From the NCBI RefSeq assembly GCF_014596915.1, contig NZ_JACVWU010000005.1:62001-126000 (forward strand): a stretch of DNA of 64,000 nt, given 5' to 3'. Every line of letters starts with the position of its first letter. Within the stretch, counting starts at the first letter, position 1. The DNA comes from Streptomyces sp. TRM68416 (GTDB lineage Bacteria; Actinomycetota; Actinomycetes; Streptomycetales; Streptomycetaceae). The notes beneath the pieces were generated by a model, which did not search any database, was not told the DNA's origin, and worked only from the letters and a program-made list of their open reading frames with translations. The translations under genes and the position numbers were made by a program. Of this stretch, positions 33,598 to 47,546 are shown piece by piece.

Positions 33598-33670
33598 TTC
33601 CTCTTTTCCGGACGGATGTCAGTGCCCTGGGTTAGCGTGCGGGCACGGGACATGGACGGGGGTGCGGCGG

Positions 33671-34516
33671 ATGAACGGCACGGCAAGGCGCCGTAGGGCC
33701 GGCCTCGTGCTGGTGGCGACGGCCGTCCTGACCGCCTGCACCGGCTCGGCGGAGGAGAAGCGGGAGGAGCGCGGGAGCGCCCGGCCGCCGCTCGCGGCCC
33801 TGCGCGTGGCGGAGCGCGCCACCGCCGCGGCCCACTCGGTCGGCGTGGAGTCCACCACGGTCATGGGCGCCGAACTGTCCATCGAGGCCGACGGCGTCCT
33901 CGGCTGGCGGGACGACCTCGTCGGCAGCCTGACCATCACCTACACCGGCGGCACCACGGCCGAGGCCATGCGCCGCCTCGGCGTCACCTCCATGCAGGCC
34001 CGCTATCTGCCCGACGCCTACTACGCGCGCATGGGCGACACGTTCGCCGCACGGGCGGGCGGCAAGCACTGGATCAGATACGACTACGACGATCTCGCCG
34101 ACCTCGGCGACGGCCGGGGCGCGACCTTCGCCGAGCAGATGCGCGGCAGCACCCCCAGCCAGTCGGTGAAGCTGCTGCTGCACTCCAAGGACGTGCGCGA
34201 GGTCGGCGAGGAGACCGTGGACGGCCGGCCCACCACGCACTACTCCGGCACGGTCCCCGTCGGCGACGTCACCGACGCGGCCCTGAGAGACCGGCTCCAG
34301 CAGGCCGGTGTCATCGAGCAGAGCGTCGACATCTGGGTCGACGACCGGAACCTGCTGGTGAAGAAGGTCGAGCGGGGCACCATGGCGACCGGGGAGCTGA
34401 CCCAGACCGCCCACTACAGCGACTACGGCGTGCGGGTGTCGGTCCGCAAGCCGCCCGCGCGGGACACCGAGGACTTCAAGGACCTGCTGCGCAGACAGGG
34501 CGGCACCGCCTCCTGA
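33671..34516 (+). CDS. Secreted lipoprotein, paralogue 1
   Basis: A 281-residue putative lipoprotein. A basic head (NGTARRRRAG) and hydrophobic stretch lead to the lipobox VLTAC (Cys at about 23). The rest is a mature extracellular domain with YLPDAYYARMGD, GGKHWIRYDYDDLADL and VDGRPTTHYSGTVPV segments, resembling the neighbouring lipoprotein and, by its LolA-like beta pattern, the LppX/LprAFG group that carries lipids. ATG at 33671 is preferred to the GTG three codons earlier because GACGGGGG is then at a proper distance. Role unknown. Confidence 0.75.
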   Translation: MNGTARRRRAGLVLVATAVLTACTGSAEEKREERGSARPPLAALRVAERATAAAHSVGVESTTVMGAELSIEADGVLGWRDDLVGSLTITYTGGTTAEAMRRLGVTSMQARYLPDAYYARMGDTFAARAGGKHWIRYDYDDLADLGDGRGATFAEQMRGSTPSQSVKLLLHSKDVREVGEETVDGRPTTHYSGTVPVGDVTDAALRDRLQQAGVIEQSVDIWVDDRNLLVKKVERGTMATGELTQTAHYSDYGVRVSVRKPPARDTEDFKDLLRRQGGTAS

Positions 34517-34517
34517 G

Positions 34518-34561
34518 CCGACAGCGGGCCGGAATTCGGACGACCGCTTCCGGCCCGTCGG
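34518..34561 (+). terminator. Terminator between the lipoprotein genes
   Basis: CCGAC..GGGCCGGAA pairs with TTCCGGCCC..GTCGG, a 14-bp interrupted stem starting right after the stop codon region. Confidence 0.7.
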
Positions 34562-34613
34562 TTAGGCTCACGGCTCGCATGTAAATCGACCATATGTTCC
34601 TTGGGGGGAAGCA

Positions 34614-35468
34614 ATGGGGTTTGTTGTACGACGTTCCACGCGCCGCCGGACGATCGGCGCCGGGCTCGCGGCCGTGGCCCTCGCCGCCGGTGCGGTGAGC
34701 TGTTCCAAGGGGGAGTCCGGGGAGTCGCCCAAGATGACGCCCGCCGCGGCGGTCGCCAAGGCGGCGAAGAACTCGGACGACATCACGTCCCTGCGGTACC
34801 GCATGACGGGTGAGATCCCGGAGCAGGGGCGGATCAAGGGCGAGGCCGCCATGCGGCTGAAGCCCGAGGTCGCCATGAGCATGAAGATGACGGCGCCCGA
34901 CCGGGCCGACGGCTCCATGGAGATCCGGTTCGTCGACAAGGCCATGTACCTCGGAGGGAACGCCGAGATGGCCAAGGAGATGGACGGCAAGAGCTGGATG
35001 AAGTTCGACCTGTCCGTGCTGGGCGACGAGGCCCTCGGCGGGAGCCCCGGAGCCGGCCAGGCCGAGCAGAACCCGGCGGCCGAGTCCACGTTCCTCACCG
35101 GCGCCGACGACGTGAAGAAGGTCGGTACGGAGGAGGTCGACGGCGTCGAGACCACCCACTACCGGGGCACCCTCACCCTCGACGCCCTGCGCGACTCCTT
35201 CAAGGACGAGGACAAGGCCACCCGCGAGAAGCGCGAGAAGAGCGTCGAGCGGTACGAGGCCATGGGCATCGACAAGCTCACGATGGACATGTGGATCGAC
35301 GGCGACGACCACACCAAGCAGTTCCGGATGAAGGGCGACGCCGACAAGGGCCCGCTCGACATGACCATCACCTTCCTCGACCTCAACCAGCCGGTGACGG
35401 TCGAGGCCCCGCCCGCGAAGGACACCGTCGACCTCGCCGAGATGATGCAGGAACCCGGCGAGAGCTGA
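34614..35468 (+). CDS. Secreted lipoprotein, paralogue 2
   Basis: A 284-residue putative lipoprotein. Twin-arginine-like head [11 protein letters not shown], hydrophobic stretch, lipobox AVSC (Cys at 30). The mature part, with [80 protein letters not shown] and a final DTVDLAEMM, follows the same order of motifs as paralogue 1. Both match the pattern of LppX_LprAFG/LolA-like carriers, so a lipid-binding or envelope role is plausible. They sit between rplA and rplJ with separate terminators. Confidence 0.78.
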   Translation: MGFVVRRSTRRRTIGAGLAAVALAAGAVSCSKGESGESPKMTPAAAVAKAAKNSDDITSLRYRMTGEIPEQGRIKGEAAMRLKPEVAMSMKMTAPDRADGSMEIRFVDKAMYLGGNAEMAKEMDGKSWMKFDLSVLGDEALGGSPGAGQAEQNPAAESTFLTGADDVKKVGTEEVDGVETTHYRGTLTLDALRDSFKDEDKATREKREKSVERYEAMGIDKLTMDMWIDGDDHTKQFRMKGDADKGPLDMTITFLDLNQPVTVEAPPAKDTVDLAEMMQEPGES

Positions 35469-35484
35469 GCACCGTACGACCGGA

Positions 35485-35514
35485 TTTGCTTGACGGCGAT
35501 CCGGTCCCGTACTC
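35485..35514 (+). promoter_or_regulatory. Candidate rplJ promoter
   Basis: TTGCTT and TACTCT separated by 18 bp, about 240 bp before rplJ, consistent with a long regulatory leader. Confidence 0.45.
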
Positions 35515-35519
35515 TCTTC

Positions 35520-35751
35520 CAGAAGCCAAAGACCGCTGGTCGTTGCCGTGCGCTCATCACGAGGGTGCGGTGGCCGAAGGATCCGCTGAACTGCGGACGA
35601 CCCGCGCAGGTGACTGTGGAAGTGCTCCCACATGGATTCCGTCCATGAAGGTCGAGCTACGCCCCGTGCGCCTGCGCCGGGGCGTTTCGTTTTCCCCAGT
35701 CCTCCTTCGGGTCCGCGCGGTCCGAATCACCCGGAAGGAGGCCGAGGCTCT
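35520..35751 (+). promoter_or_regulatory. rplJ-rplL leader (L10-leader type)
   Basis: A gene-free transcribed leader of about 230 nt. In most bacteria this position holds the L10 leader, an RNA bound by the L10/L7-L12 complex for autoregulation. Kink-turn-like purine stretches and the terminator hairpin at 35660 fit this. A covariance-model search would be needed to confirm it. Confidence 0.5.
35660..35693 (+). terminator. Attenuator-like terminator in the rplJ leader
   Basis: CGCCCCG pairs with CGGGGCG around an 11-nt loop and is followed by TTTCGTTTT, 58 bp before the rplJ ATG. Confidence 0.7.
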
Positions 35752-36282
35752 ATGGCGAGGCCCGACAAGGCTGCCGCGGTTGCCGAGCTGACGGACAAGT
35801 TCCGTAGCTCGAACGCTGCCGTGCTGACCGAGTACCGCGGTCTCACCGTGGCGCAGCTCAAGACGCTGCGTCGTTCGCTCGGTGAGAACGCCCAGTACGC
35901 CGTGGTGAAGAACACGCTGACCAAGATTGCGGCCAACGAGGCCGGGATCACGCTGGACGACCAGCTCTTCGCTGGTCCGACTGCCGTCGCCTTCGTCACC
36001 GGTGACCCGGTGGAGTCGGCGAAGGGTCTTCGTGACTTCGCCAAGGACAACCCGAATCTCGTCATCAAGGGCGGTGTCCTTGACGGCAAGGCGCTGTCCG
36101 CCGACGAGATCAAGAAGCTTGCGGACCTCGAGTCCCGCGAGGTTCTGCTCAGCAAGCTGGCCGGTGCGCTGAAGGGCAAGCAGTCCCAGGCTGCCTCTGT
36201 CTTCCAGGCGCTGCCGTCGAAGCTCGTCCGCACCGTGGACGCGCTGCGCGCCAAGCAGGCCGAGCAGGGCGGTGCCGAGTAA
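35752..36282 (+). CDS. rplJ: 50S ribosomal protein L10
   Basis: A 176-residue L10. Family segments: [56 protein letters not shown], and the C-terminal helix [15 protein letters not shown] that binds L7/L12 dimers. It forms the stalk base with L11. ATG at 35752 preceded by GGAAGGAGG; the frame opens earlier, within the leader. Confidence 0.97.
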   Translation: MARPDKAAAVAELTDKFRSSNAAVLTEYRGLTVAQLKTLRRSLGENAQYAVVKNTLTKIAANEAGITLDDQLFAGPTAVAFVTGDPVESAKGLRDFAKDNPNLVIKGGVLDGKALSADEIKKLADLESREVLLSKLAGALKGKQSQAASVFQALPSKLVRTVDALRAKQAEQGGAE

Positions 36283-36398
36283 TTCGGCTCGCTTTCTGAT
36301 CCGCGCCAGTCGTAGGCGCGGGTCGCAGCGGGCCCGAACGTACGCCCGCCTCACCCAGTACATCCGGCACCTGCCGATTTAGTGGAAGGACCGCCATC

Positions 36399-36788
36399 AT
36401 GGCGAAGCTCAGCCAGGAAGACCTGCTCGCGCAGTTCGAGGAGATGACCCTCATCGAGCTCTCCGAGTTCGTGAAGGCCTTCGAGGAGAAGTTCGACGTC
36501 ACCGCCGCCGCTGCCGCGCCGGTCGTCGTCGCCGGTGGTGCCGCTGGTGGCGCCGCCGCCGAGGCCGCCGAGGAGAAGGACGAGTTCGACGTCATCCTCA
36601 CCGGCGCCGGCGACAAGAAGATCCAGGTCATCAAGGTCGTGCGTGAGCTGACCTCCCTCGGCCTGAAGGAGGCCAAGGACCTGGTCGACGGCACCCCGAA
36701 GCCGGTCCTGGAGAAGGTCAACAAGGAGGCCGCCGACAAGGCTGCCGAGGCCCTCAAGGGCGCCGGCGCGTCCGTCGAGGTCAAGTAA
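36399..36788 (+). CDS. rplL: 50S ribosomal protein L7/L12
   Basis: A 129-residue L7/L12 stalk protein. The dimerising N-terminus [34 protein letters not shown], an Ala/Gly-rich hinge (residues 38-65), and the globular domain [42 protein letters not shown] that contacts elongation-factor GTPases. GGAAGGACCGCC before the ATG. Forms an operon with rplJ and ends at a strong hairpin. Confidence 0.98.
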   Translation: MAKLSQEDLLAQFEEMTLIELSEFVKAFEEKFDVTAAAAAPVVVAGGAAGGAAAEAAEEKDEFDVILTGAGDKKIQVIKVVRELTSLGLKEAKDLVDGTPKPVLEKVNKEAADKAAEALKGAGASVEVK

Positions 36789-36845
36789 GACCTCTCGGAC
36801 CCCCTGGGTCCGCACCACAGGTCCACGGGACCTGTAACGCTCAAG

Positions 36846-36887
36846 CGCTGAAGAGCGATCATCCATCCGGGTGGTCGCTCTTCGGCG
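36846..36887 (+). terminator. Terminator of rplJ-rplL
   Basis: A 19-bp stem from CGCTGAAGAGCGATCATCC and its near complement with four G-T or mismatched positions and a 4-nt loop. Ends GGCGTTCC. Confidence 0.85.
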
Positions 36888-37147
36888 TTCCTGGGGGCGT
36901 GGCCACGGTTGCCTTGCGGCCTCGTCAGCGAGGGGTATGGTGATCTTCGTCGTGTCCCCGGAAAGCCCCTGGTTCGGGCAGGGGGGCCTTGACGAACCGC
37001 ACGCAGCGCGCAATTCTCAGGACGCGTCGTCACAAGGATCCGTATCCGAGGCATGGATCGGCGACGAAGAGGGCAGTATCAACGTGCGTTGAGGGCAGGC
37101 GTGCCGAAGGCGTTGAGGACAACGAGGGTCACAGAAAAAATCGGGGC

Positions 37148-37176
37148 TGGACATCAGTGTGCCAAGTGGCTACACT
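37148..37176 (+). promoter_or_regulatory. rpoB promoter
   Basis: TGGACA and TACACT separated by exactly 17 bp, a good HrdB-type promoter, about 155 bp before the rpoB start. The rest of the 550-bp gene-free stretch between rplL and rpoB (36789-37338) holds only the rplL terminator and this leader; no other gene was seen. Confidence 0.65.
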
Positions 37177-37338
37177 GACCCTTTGCGCTGCCTGTTAGCT
37201 GTCCCCTGCCCGTCACCAGGGGCATGCCCTCGCTTGAGCACTGCTGACCGAACATCCCTGACCAGGGATCTCTGTCTTCGTGCACGGTGAGGGGCCGGTA
37301 CGCGCGTAGTGAGTCCGAGCCCTCGGAAGGACCCCCTC

Positions 37339-40300
37339 TTGGCCGCCTCGCGCAATGCCTCGACCGCGAATACGAACAACGGCGCCAGCACCGCCCCGCT
37401 GCGCATCTCCTTTGCAAAGATCAAGGAGCCCCTTGAGGTTCCGAACCTGCTCGCGCTGCAGACCGAGAGCTTCGACTGGCTGCTCGGCAACATCGCTTGG
37501 CAGAATCGGGTCGAGGCGGCTCTGGAGTCCGGTCAGGACGTCCCCACCAAGTCCGGTCTGGAGGAGATCTTCGAGGAGATCTCCCCGATCGAGGACTTCT
37601 CCGGGTCGATGTCGCTGACCTTCCGCGACCACCGTTTCGAGCCCCCGAAGAACAGCATCGACGAGTGCAAGGAGCGCGACTTCACGTACGCCGCTCCGCT
37701 CTTCGTCACGGCTGAGTTCACCAACAACGAGACCGGCGAGATCAAGTCCCAGACGGTCTTCATGGGCGACTTCCCGCTCATGACGAACAAGGGCACCTTC
37801 GTCATCAACGGCACCGAGCGTGTCGTGGTGTCGCAGCTGGTCCGTTCGCCCGGCGTCTACTTCGACTCCTCCATCGACAAGACGTCCGACAAGGACATCT
37901 TCTCCGCCAAGATCATCCCGTCCCGGGGTGCCTGGCTGGAGATGGAGATCGACAAGCGCGACATGGTCGGTGTGCGCATCGACCGCAAGCGCAAGCAGTC
38001 CGTGACCGTCCTGCTCAAGGCGCTCGGTTGGACCACCGAGCAGATCCTGGAGGAGTTCGGCGAGTACGAGTCCATGCGCGCCACCCTGGAGAAGGACCAC
38101 ACCCAGGGCCAGGACGACGCGCTGCTCGACATCTACCGCAAGCTGCGTCCGGGCGAGCCCCCCACGCGTGAGGCCGCGCAGACGCTCCTTGAGAACCTGT
38201 ACTTCAACCCCAAGCGCTACGACCTCGCCAAGGTCGGCCGCTACAAGGTCAACAAGAAGCTGGGCGCGGACGCTCCGCTGGACGCGGGCATCCTGACCGT
38301 CGAGGACATCATCTCGACGATCAAGTACCTGGTGAAGCTGCACGCGGGCGAGATCGAGACCGTGGGCGACAGCGGCCAGTCGATCGTCGTCGAGACCGAC
38401 GACATCGACCACTTCGGCAACCGTCGTCTGCGCAGCGTCGGCGAGCTCATCCAGAACCAGGTCCGTACGGGTCTGGCGCGTATGGAGCGAGTCGTCCGCG
38501 AGCGGATGACGACCCAGGACGTCGAGGCGATCACGCCGCAGACCCTGATCAACATCCGGCCGGTCGTCGCCTCCATCAAGGAGTTCTTCGGCACCAGCCA
38601 GCTGTCGCAGTTCATGGACCAGAACAACCCGCTGTCGGGTCTGACGCACAAGCGTCGTCTCTCGGCGCTGGGTCCCGGTGGTCTGTCCCGTGAGCGGGCC
38701 GGCTTCGAGGTCCGTGACGTGCACCCGTCCCACTACGGCCGCATGTGCCCGATCGAGACGCCCGAAGGCCCGAACATCGGTCTGATCGGCTCGCTCGCCT
38801 CCTACGGCCGCGTCAACGCGTTCGGCTTCGTGGAGACGCCGTACCGCAAGGTCGTCGACGGCCAGGTCACCGACGAGGTCGACTACCTGACCGCCGACGA
38901 GGAGGACCGGTTCGTCATCGCGCAGGCCAACGCCACGCTCACGGACGACCTGCGCTTCGCCGAGAACCGCGTCCTGGTCCGCCGCCGTGGCGGCGAGGTC
39001 GACTACGTCGCCGGTGGCGACGTGGACTACATGGACGTCTCGCCGCGCCAGATGGTGTCGGTCGCGACCGCCATGATCCCGTTCCTCGAGCACGACGACG
39101 CCAACCGTGCCCTCATGGGCGCGAACATGATGCGCCAGGCCGTTCCGCTCATCAAGGCGGAGGCCCCGCTCGTCGGCACCGGCATGGAGTACCGCTCCGC
39201 CGTCGACGCCGGCGACGTCGTCAAGGCCGAGAAGGCCGGTGTGGTCCAGGAGGTCTCCGCGGACTACATCACCACCGCCAACGACGACGGCACGTACATC
39301 ACGTACCGCCTGGCCAAGTTCGCCCGCTCCAACCAGGGCACCTCGGTCAACCAGAAGGTCATCGTCGCCGAGGGCGACCGGATCATCGAGGGCCAGGTCC
39401 TCGCCGACGGTCCCGCCACCGAGAACGGCGAGATGGCGCTCGGCAAGAACCTGCTGGTCGCGTTCATGCCGTGGGAGGGTCACAACTACGAGGACGCGAT
39501 CATCCTGTCGCAGCGCCTCGTGCAGGACGACGTCCTCTCCTCGATCCACATCGAGGAGCACGAGGTCGACGCCCGTGACACCAAGCTCGGCCCCGAGGAG
39601 ATCACCCGGGACATCCCGAACGTCTCCGAGGAGGTCCTCGCCGACCTCGACGAGCGCGGCATCATCCGGATCGGTGCCGAGGTCATCGCCGGGGACATCC
39701 TCGTCGGCAAGGTCACCCCGAAGGGTGAGACCGAGCTGACGCCCGAGGAGCGCCTGCTGCGCGCGATCTTCGGTGAGAAGGCCCGTGAGGTCCGTGACAC
39801 CTCGCTGAAGGTGCCGCACGGCGAGACCGGCAAGGTCATCGGCGTCCGCGTCTTCGACCGCGAGGAGGGCGACGAGCTGCCCCCGGGCGTGAACCAGTTG
39901 GTCCGCGTCTACGTGGCACAGAAGCGCAAGATCACCGACGGTGACAAGCTCGCCGGCCGGCACGGCAACAAGGGCGTCATCTCCAAGATCCTGCCGATCG
40001 AGGACATGCCGTTCCTGGAGGACGGCACCCCGGTCGACATCATCCTCAACCCGCTCGGTGTGCCGTCCCGAATGAACCCGGGACAGGTGCTGGAGATCCA
40101 CCTCGGCTGGCTCGCCAGCCGCGGCTGGGACGTCTCCGGTCTCGCCGACGAGTGGGCGCAGCGCCTCCAGGCGATCGGCGCCGACTCGGTCCAGCCCGGC
40201 ACCAACGTCGCCACCCCGGTCTTCGACGGTGCGCGCGAGGACGAGCTCGCGGGTCTGCTGCAGCACACCATCCCCAACCGCGACGGCGAGCGCATGGTGC

Positions 40301-40824
40301 TCCCGTCCGGCAAGGCGCGGCTGTTCGACGGCCGCAGCGGTGAGCCGTTCCCGGACCCGATCTCGGTCGGCTACATGTACATCCTGAAGCTGCACCACCT
40401 GGTCGACGACAAGCTGCACGCCCGTTCGACCGGTCCGTACTCCATGATCACCCAGCAGCCGCTGGGCGGTAAGGCTCAGTTCGGTGGCCAGCGGTTCGGC
40501 GAGATGGAGGTGTGGGCCCTCGAGGCCTACGGCGCCGCGTACGCCCTCCAGGAGCTGCTGACCATCAAGTCCGACGACGTCACCGGCCGCGTGAAGGTCT
40601 ACGAGGCCATCGTCAAGGGCGAGAACATCCCCGAGCCCGGCATCCCCGAGTCCTTCAAGGTCCTCATCAAGGAGATGCAGTCCCTGTGCCTGAACGTGGA
40701 GGTGCTGTCCAGCGACGGTATGTCCATCGAGATGCGTGACACCGACGAGGATGTCTTCCGCGCTGCGGAGGAGCTCGGCATCGACCTGTCCCGGCGCGAG
40801 CCGAGCAGCGTCGAAGAGGTCTGA
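37339..40824 (+). CDS. rpoB: RNA polymerase beta subunit
   Basis: An 1161-residue beta subunit, the length known for Streptomyces if the TTG at 37339 is used (start [14 protein letters not shown]); GGAAGGA lies eight bases before it. A GTG ten codons upstream is the alternative. The rifampicin region [31 protein letters not shown] is wild type, with the His and Ser most often mutated in resistance both present. Catalytic-site segments such as [11 protein letters not shown] and [21 protein letters not shown] are intact. Forms an operon with rpoC. Confidence 0.97.
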   Translation: MAASRNASTANTNNGASTAPLRISFAKIKEPLEVPNLLALQTESFDWLLGNIAWQNRVEAALESGQDVPTKSGLEEIFEEISPIEDFSGSMSLTFRDHRFEPPKNSIDECKERDFTYAAPLFVTAEFTNNETGEIKSQTVFMGDFPLMTNKGTFVINGTERVVVSQLVRSPGVYFDSSIDKTSDKDIFSAKIIPSRGAWLEMEIDKRDMVGVRIDRKRKQSVTVLLKALGWTTEQILEEFGEYESMRATLEKDHTQGQDDALLDIYRKLRPGEPPTREAAQTLLENLYFNPKRYDLAKVGRYKVNKKLGADAPLDAGILTVEDIISTIKYLVKLHAGEIETVGDSGQSIVVETDDIDHFGNRRLRSVGELIQNQVRTGLARMERVVRERMTTQDVEAITPQTLINIRPVVASIKEFFGTSQLSQFMDQNNPLSGLTHKRRLSALGPGGLSRERAGFEVRDVHPSHYGRMCPIETPEGPNIGLIGSLASYGRVNAFGFVETPYRKVVDGQVTDEVDYLTADEEDRFVIAQANATLTDDLRFAENRVLVRRRGGEVDYVAGGDVDYMDVSPRQMVSVATAMIPFLEHDDANRALMGANMMRQAVPLIKAEAPLVGTGMEYRSAVDAGDVVKAEKAGVVQEVSADYITTANDDGTYITYRLAKFARSNQGTSVNQKVIVAEGDRIIEGQVLADGPATENGEMALGKNLLVAFMPWEGHNYEDAIILSQRLVQDDVLSSIHIEEHEVDARDTKLGPEEITRDIPNVSEEVLADLDERGIIRIGAEVIAGDILVGKVTPKGETELTPEERLLRAIFGEKAREVRDTSLKVPHGETGKVIGVRVFDREEGDELPPGVNQLVRVYVAQKRKITDGDKLAGRHGNKGVISKILPIEDMPFLEDGTPVDIILNPLGVPSRMNPGQVLEIHLGWLASRGWDVSGLADEWAQRLQAIGADSVQPGTNVATPVFDGAREDELAGLLQHTIPNRDGERMVLPSGKARLFDGRSGEPFPDPISVGYMYILKLHHLVDDKLHARSTGPYSMITQQPLGGKAQFGGQRFGEMEVWALEAYGAAYALQELLTIKSDDVTGRVKVYEAIVKGENIPEPGIPESFKVLIKEMQSLCLNVEVLSSDGMSIEMRDTDEDVFRAAEELGIDLSRREPSSVEEV

Positions 40825-40831
40825 CGGGAGT

Positions 40832-40860
40832 CCGGAGGCCTTCCCCGCGAAGGCCTCCGG
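40832..40860 (+). other. rpoB-rpoC intergenic hairpin
   Basis: CCGGAGGCCTT and AAGGCCTCCGG form a perfect 11-bp stem with a seven-nt loop, eight bases after rpoB. There is no T-run, so it may be a processing or mRNA-stability element, or a weak terminator. Confidence 0.6.
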
Positions 40861-40918
40861 CCCCTGGACCCCCGTATCAGACCCAAAGACTTACGACCCT
40901 GAGAGGGATTGACGCATA

Positions 40919-44818
<3,900 letters not shown>

Positions 44819-44833
44819 GCGAGTCGCTTGAGT

Positions 44834-44869
44834 CGACGGGCGGTCACCCCTCGGGGTGGCCGCCCGTCG
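44834..44869 (+). terminator. Terminator of rpoB-rpoC
   Basis: A 17-bp stem with one G-T pair, CGACGGGCGGTCACCCC and its complement, with a two-base loop. It can also serve the convergent gene at 44901. Confidence 0.88.
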
Positions 44870-44900
44870 GCGTATCCGCGGGCCTCGGCCTCTCCGCGCG

Positions 44901-45938
44901 TCAGGCGGTGGGGGTGCGCAGTTTCCAGCTTCCGGTGGTCTCGACGTGCAGGACGCAGCACCGCTGGGCGGGGACGGTCAGCCGGGCTTTGCCGCGCCCC
45001 TGGGCGAGCAGCCGGGTGGGCCGGAACGTCCCCGTGAGCCGGCGGACGACGAACTCCGTGTCGCCGCTGTGCTCGAACTCCACCGCACCGGCCGTACCCC
45101 GCCGGAGCACGGTCTCCGTACCCCGGCCGTGCAGCACCCCGCCGTCGGCCAGCTTCCGGACCGCGCCGAGCGGGCGCAGCGCGAGCCGCCAGGGCCCGTC
45201 GGCCCCGACCTCCACGTACAGCGAGTCGCCGTCCTGAGCCGGTACGCCGACCTGGGCGCCGTGCGGTCCCAGGAGCCCGTCGAGGAGCGGCTGGCGGCGG
45301 CTGCCGCGTCCCGAGCGGCTGTGCACGGTCAGGTGCCGCTCTACGTCCGTCTCCACCACCAGCAGCGCGGGGGCGCCCGGGGTGGGCCAGGGCAGCCGCA
45401 GCTTCATCGTGCCGCGGCCCTGGCTCCAGGTGACGCCGGTGGTGTCGGGGGCGGTGGTGCCCAGCCGGTGGTCCAGAGAGTCCGGGCCGGTGGCGCCCAG
45501 CCGGTTCAGGGCCTCCCGGCCGCGTGCCAGGATCGCCGGGACCTGGGCGGGGGCGGACCGCTTGGCCTGCTCGTAGGCGTCGAGGGCGGTGTCGTAGTCG
45601 GCCAGCTCCCGCGTGTCGGCCGTGTGGCCGGGGGAGTAGGGGTGGGCGTGCAGCAGTTCGCCGTACTCGGTGATGGCCCGCTCGGTGTCCTCGGGCGGCA
45701 GGGCCGTGGGGGCGGCTCGGGCGGGGCGTGGCTGGAGGCGGTACGAGACGAGGGCCGGCGGGAGGATCGCCGCGCAGTAGAGCACCAGGAACATGGCGCC
45801 GCCGCCGCTGAGCCGGAGGCCGCCGATGACGACCATCATCAGCAGGAGCCCGAGGGAGCCGCCGACCCAGCCGTGCAGGAGGGCCTTCGGCCAGCGGCGT
45901 ACGGGCGGGACGTCGGTGTGTGCGGTGCTGCGGTTCAT
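44901..45938 (-). CDS. Membrane protein of unknown function
   Basis: A 345-residue protein. Two hydrophobic spans near the N-terminus (about 20-42 and 47-68) are followed by a charged linker and a helix-rich segment (85-150), then a beta-rich, mostly soluble C-terminal region (170-345) with repeated LHVETTGSWKLR-like strands such as LLVVETDVERHL and LYVEVGADGPWRLAL. No family is recognised. Between rpoC and the str operon Streptomyces often carry such small variable blocks. It diverges from the DUF1707 gene. Confidence 0.75.
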   Translation of the reverse strand: MNRSTAHTDVPPVRRWPKALLHGWVGGSLGLLLMMVVIGGLRLSGGGAMFLVLYCAAILPPALVSYRLQPRPARAAPTALPPEDTERAITEYGELLHAHPYSPGHTADTRELADYDTALDAYEQAKRSAPAQVPAILARGREALNRLGATGPDSLDHRLGTTAPDTTGVTWSQGRGTMKLRLPWPTPGAPALLVVETDVERHLTVHSRSGRGSRRQPLLDGLLGPHGAQVGVPAQDGDSLYVEVGADGPWRLALRPLGAVRKLADGGVLHGRGTETVLRRGTAGAVEFEHSGDTEFVVRRLTGTFRPTRLLAQGRGKARLTVPAQRCCVLHVETTGSWKLRTPTA

Positions 45939-46200
45939 GGAGCCACCCCCGTTCGGCCGTGTGGTGGTTCGAGGGTGCGGGACGGCGGGGCGGGCGGGCA
46001 GGGGGCGGGGTCGGCTGTTTTGGGCGGGGTGACATTGCCGGGGGATGGCAAGGGGCCGCCGGGGCCGAGCCGGGCCCCGGCGCGCCCCTCAGCTTCTCTC
46101 CGGGTTCCCTCGGGGTTCTTTCCGGGTGGCGGAACGGTGCCGGAAAGGGCCGGTTCGGCGCATGATGGAGGGACTCCGACCGAGACGGGGGAGGTGCCCC

Positions 46201-46821
46201 ATGACGCACCCGTCGTGGCAGCCGTGGCAGGGGGACGGTGTGCCGCAGTCGTCGCAGGGGAGCGGCGCGCCCACCGGGTGGCAGAAGAACGGCGTCCCGC
46301 AGCCGTGGCAGGGCGGGCCCGCGCCGCAGGGCTGGGCCGGTCAGGGCGGTCCGTCGATGCTCGCCTCGCACGCCGACCGGGAGCGTGCCGTGGACGTGCT
46401 CAGGGCGGGGTACGGGGAGGGGCGCCTGGAGCAGCCGGAGTTCGAGAAGCGGGTCTCACGGGCCTACGCGGCGCGTACGGTGGGCGAGCTGGCGCTGCTG
46501 GTCGCCGACCTGCCCCAGGGCCCCGTTCCGCACGCCGCGCCCGTCACCCTCGTACCGCAGACGTTTCTGCCCGTGCCGCGGCCGCGGACCAACGGCAAGG
46601 CGGTCGGTTCCGCGGTGTGCGGTGTGCTGTGCCTGGTCTCCTTCGGGTTCACCGCGATACCGGCCGTGGTGCTGGGGCACGCGGCCCGCTCCGAGATGGC
46701 CCGGACCGGGGAGGGCGGAGACGGGTTCGCGCTGCTCGGACTCGTTCTCGGCTGGCTGTCCGTCGCGGGCTGGGCGGTCCTGCTGACGCTGGCGGTCGTG
46801 GCGGGCGCGGCGTCCGGATGA
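46201..46821 (+). CDS. DUF1707 and DUF4190 membrane protein
   Basis: A 206-residue protein. The Pro/Gln/Gly-rich head (1-50, with WQPWQGDGVPQ and similar repeats) precedes a DUF1707 module, MLASHADRERAVDVLRAGYGEGRLEQPEFEKRVSRAYAARTVGELALLVADLP, found in many actinobacterial membrane and regulator-associated proteins. The C-terminal DUF4190-like part has two spans, GSAVCGVLCLVSFGFTAIPAVVLGHAARSEM and GFALLGLVLGWLSVAGW. Strong GGGGGAGGTG ribosome site at the ATG 46201. Role unknown. Confidence 0.85.
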   Translation: MTHPSWQPWQGDGVPQSSQGSGAPTGWQKNGVPQPWQGGPAPQGWAGQGGPSMLASHADRERAVDVLRAGYGEGRLEQPEFEKRVSRAYAARTVGELALLVADLPQGPVPHAAPVTLVPQTFLPVPRPRTNGKAVGSAVCGVLCLVSFGFTAIPAVVLGHAARSEMARTGEGGDGFALLGLVLGWLSVAGWAVLLTLAVVAGAASG

Positions 46822-46950
46822 GCGGGAGGGGTGCCGCGGCGGCGTGCGCGGAACGGGAAGTCGGCGTGGGCGGAACGGGAAATCGAAGATCATCCACCGC
46901 GCAGGGGCTTGACATGCTCCGGGCCGCGGTGCGGGCGGGGCTCATTTGTT

Positions 46951-46979
46951 TTGACCGCAGCCTATGAGGTAGGTACGCT
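46951..46979 (+). promoter_or_regulatory. Promoter of the str operon
   Basis: TTGACC and TACGCT separated by 17 bp, about 190 bp before rpsL. The whole gap 46822-47172 is gene-free and holds this promoter and the leader element at 47098. Confidence 0.65.
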
Positions 46980-47097
46980 CAGACCTTGTGCCTGGGGTGT
47001 GCCCTGGCTCCCGTGCGTGCCTTCAACCGCATAGTGAGCCGTGAGCGGCCACCGTAATCTGTGCTCTTTTCGCCTCGCGGCGGGAGTCCGCCGGATT

Positions 47098-47122
47098 CGA
47101 CACACCCGACCGCGTGGGTCGG
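47098..47122 (+). promoter_or_regulatory. Leader hairpin element upstream of rpsL (shared with rpsJ)
   Basis: CGACACAC followed by the hairpin CCGACC-GCGTG-GGTCGG (47106-47122), ending 50 nt before the rpsL GTG. The same 25 bases with a single A to G change occur before rpsJ at 62102-62126. Confidence 0.7.
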
Positions 47123-47172
47123 CGACGTTCCAGGTTAGCTGTACCTATCGGCACACAGAAACCGGAGAAGTA

Positions 47173-47544
47173 GTGCCTACGATCCAGCAGCTGGTCCGCA
47201 AGGGCCGGCAGGACAAGGTCGAGAAGAACAAGACGCCCGCGCTTGAGGGTTCGCCCCAGCGTCGTGGCGTGTGCACGCGTGTGTTCACGACCACCCCGAA
47301 GAAGCCGAACTCGGCCCTGCGTAAGGTCGCGCGTGTGCGTCTGACCAGCGGGATCGAGGTCACCGCTTACATTCCGGGTGAGGGACACAACCTGCAGGAG
47401 CACTCCATCGTGCTCGTGCGTGGTGGCCGTGTGAAGGACCTGCCTGGTGTTCGCTACAAGATCATCCGCGGTTCGCTCGACACCCAGGGTGTCAAGAACC
47501 GCAAGCAGGCCCGCAGCCGCTACGGCGCCAAGAAGGAGAAGTAA
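47173..47544 (+). CDS. rpsL: 30S ribosomal protein S12
   Basis: A 123-residue S12. The decoding-site segments are wild type: [19 protein letters not shown], with the Lys commonly mutated to streptomycin resistance, and [15 protein letters not shown] with the second Lys. First gene of the str operon rpsL-rpsG-fusA-tuf. GTG start at 47173 with GGAGAAG; the longer upstream frame is the leader. Confidence 0.98.
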   Translation: MPTIQQLVRKGRQDKVEKNKTPALEGSPQRRGVCTRVFTTTPKKPNSALRKVARVRLTSGIEVTAYIPGEGHNLQEHSIVLVRGGRVKDLPGVRYKIIRGSLDTQGVKNRKQARSRYGAKKEK

Positions 47545-47546
47545 GA

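Noticed and set aside
37309..37338. GTG at 37309 as the rpoB start.
   Set aside because: The TTG at 37339 has a well-placed GGAAGGA site and gives the 1161-residue length and MAASRNAST start known for Streptomyces RpoB.
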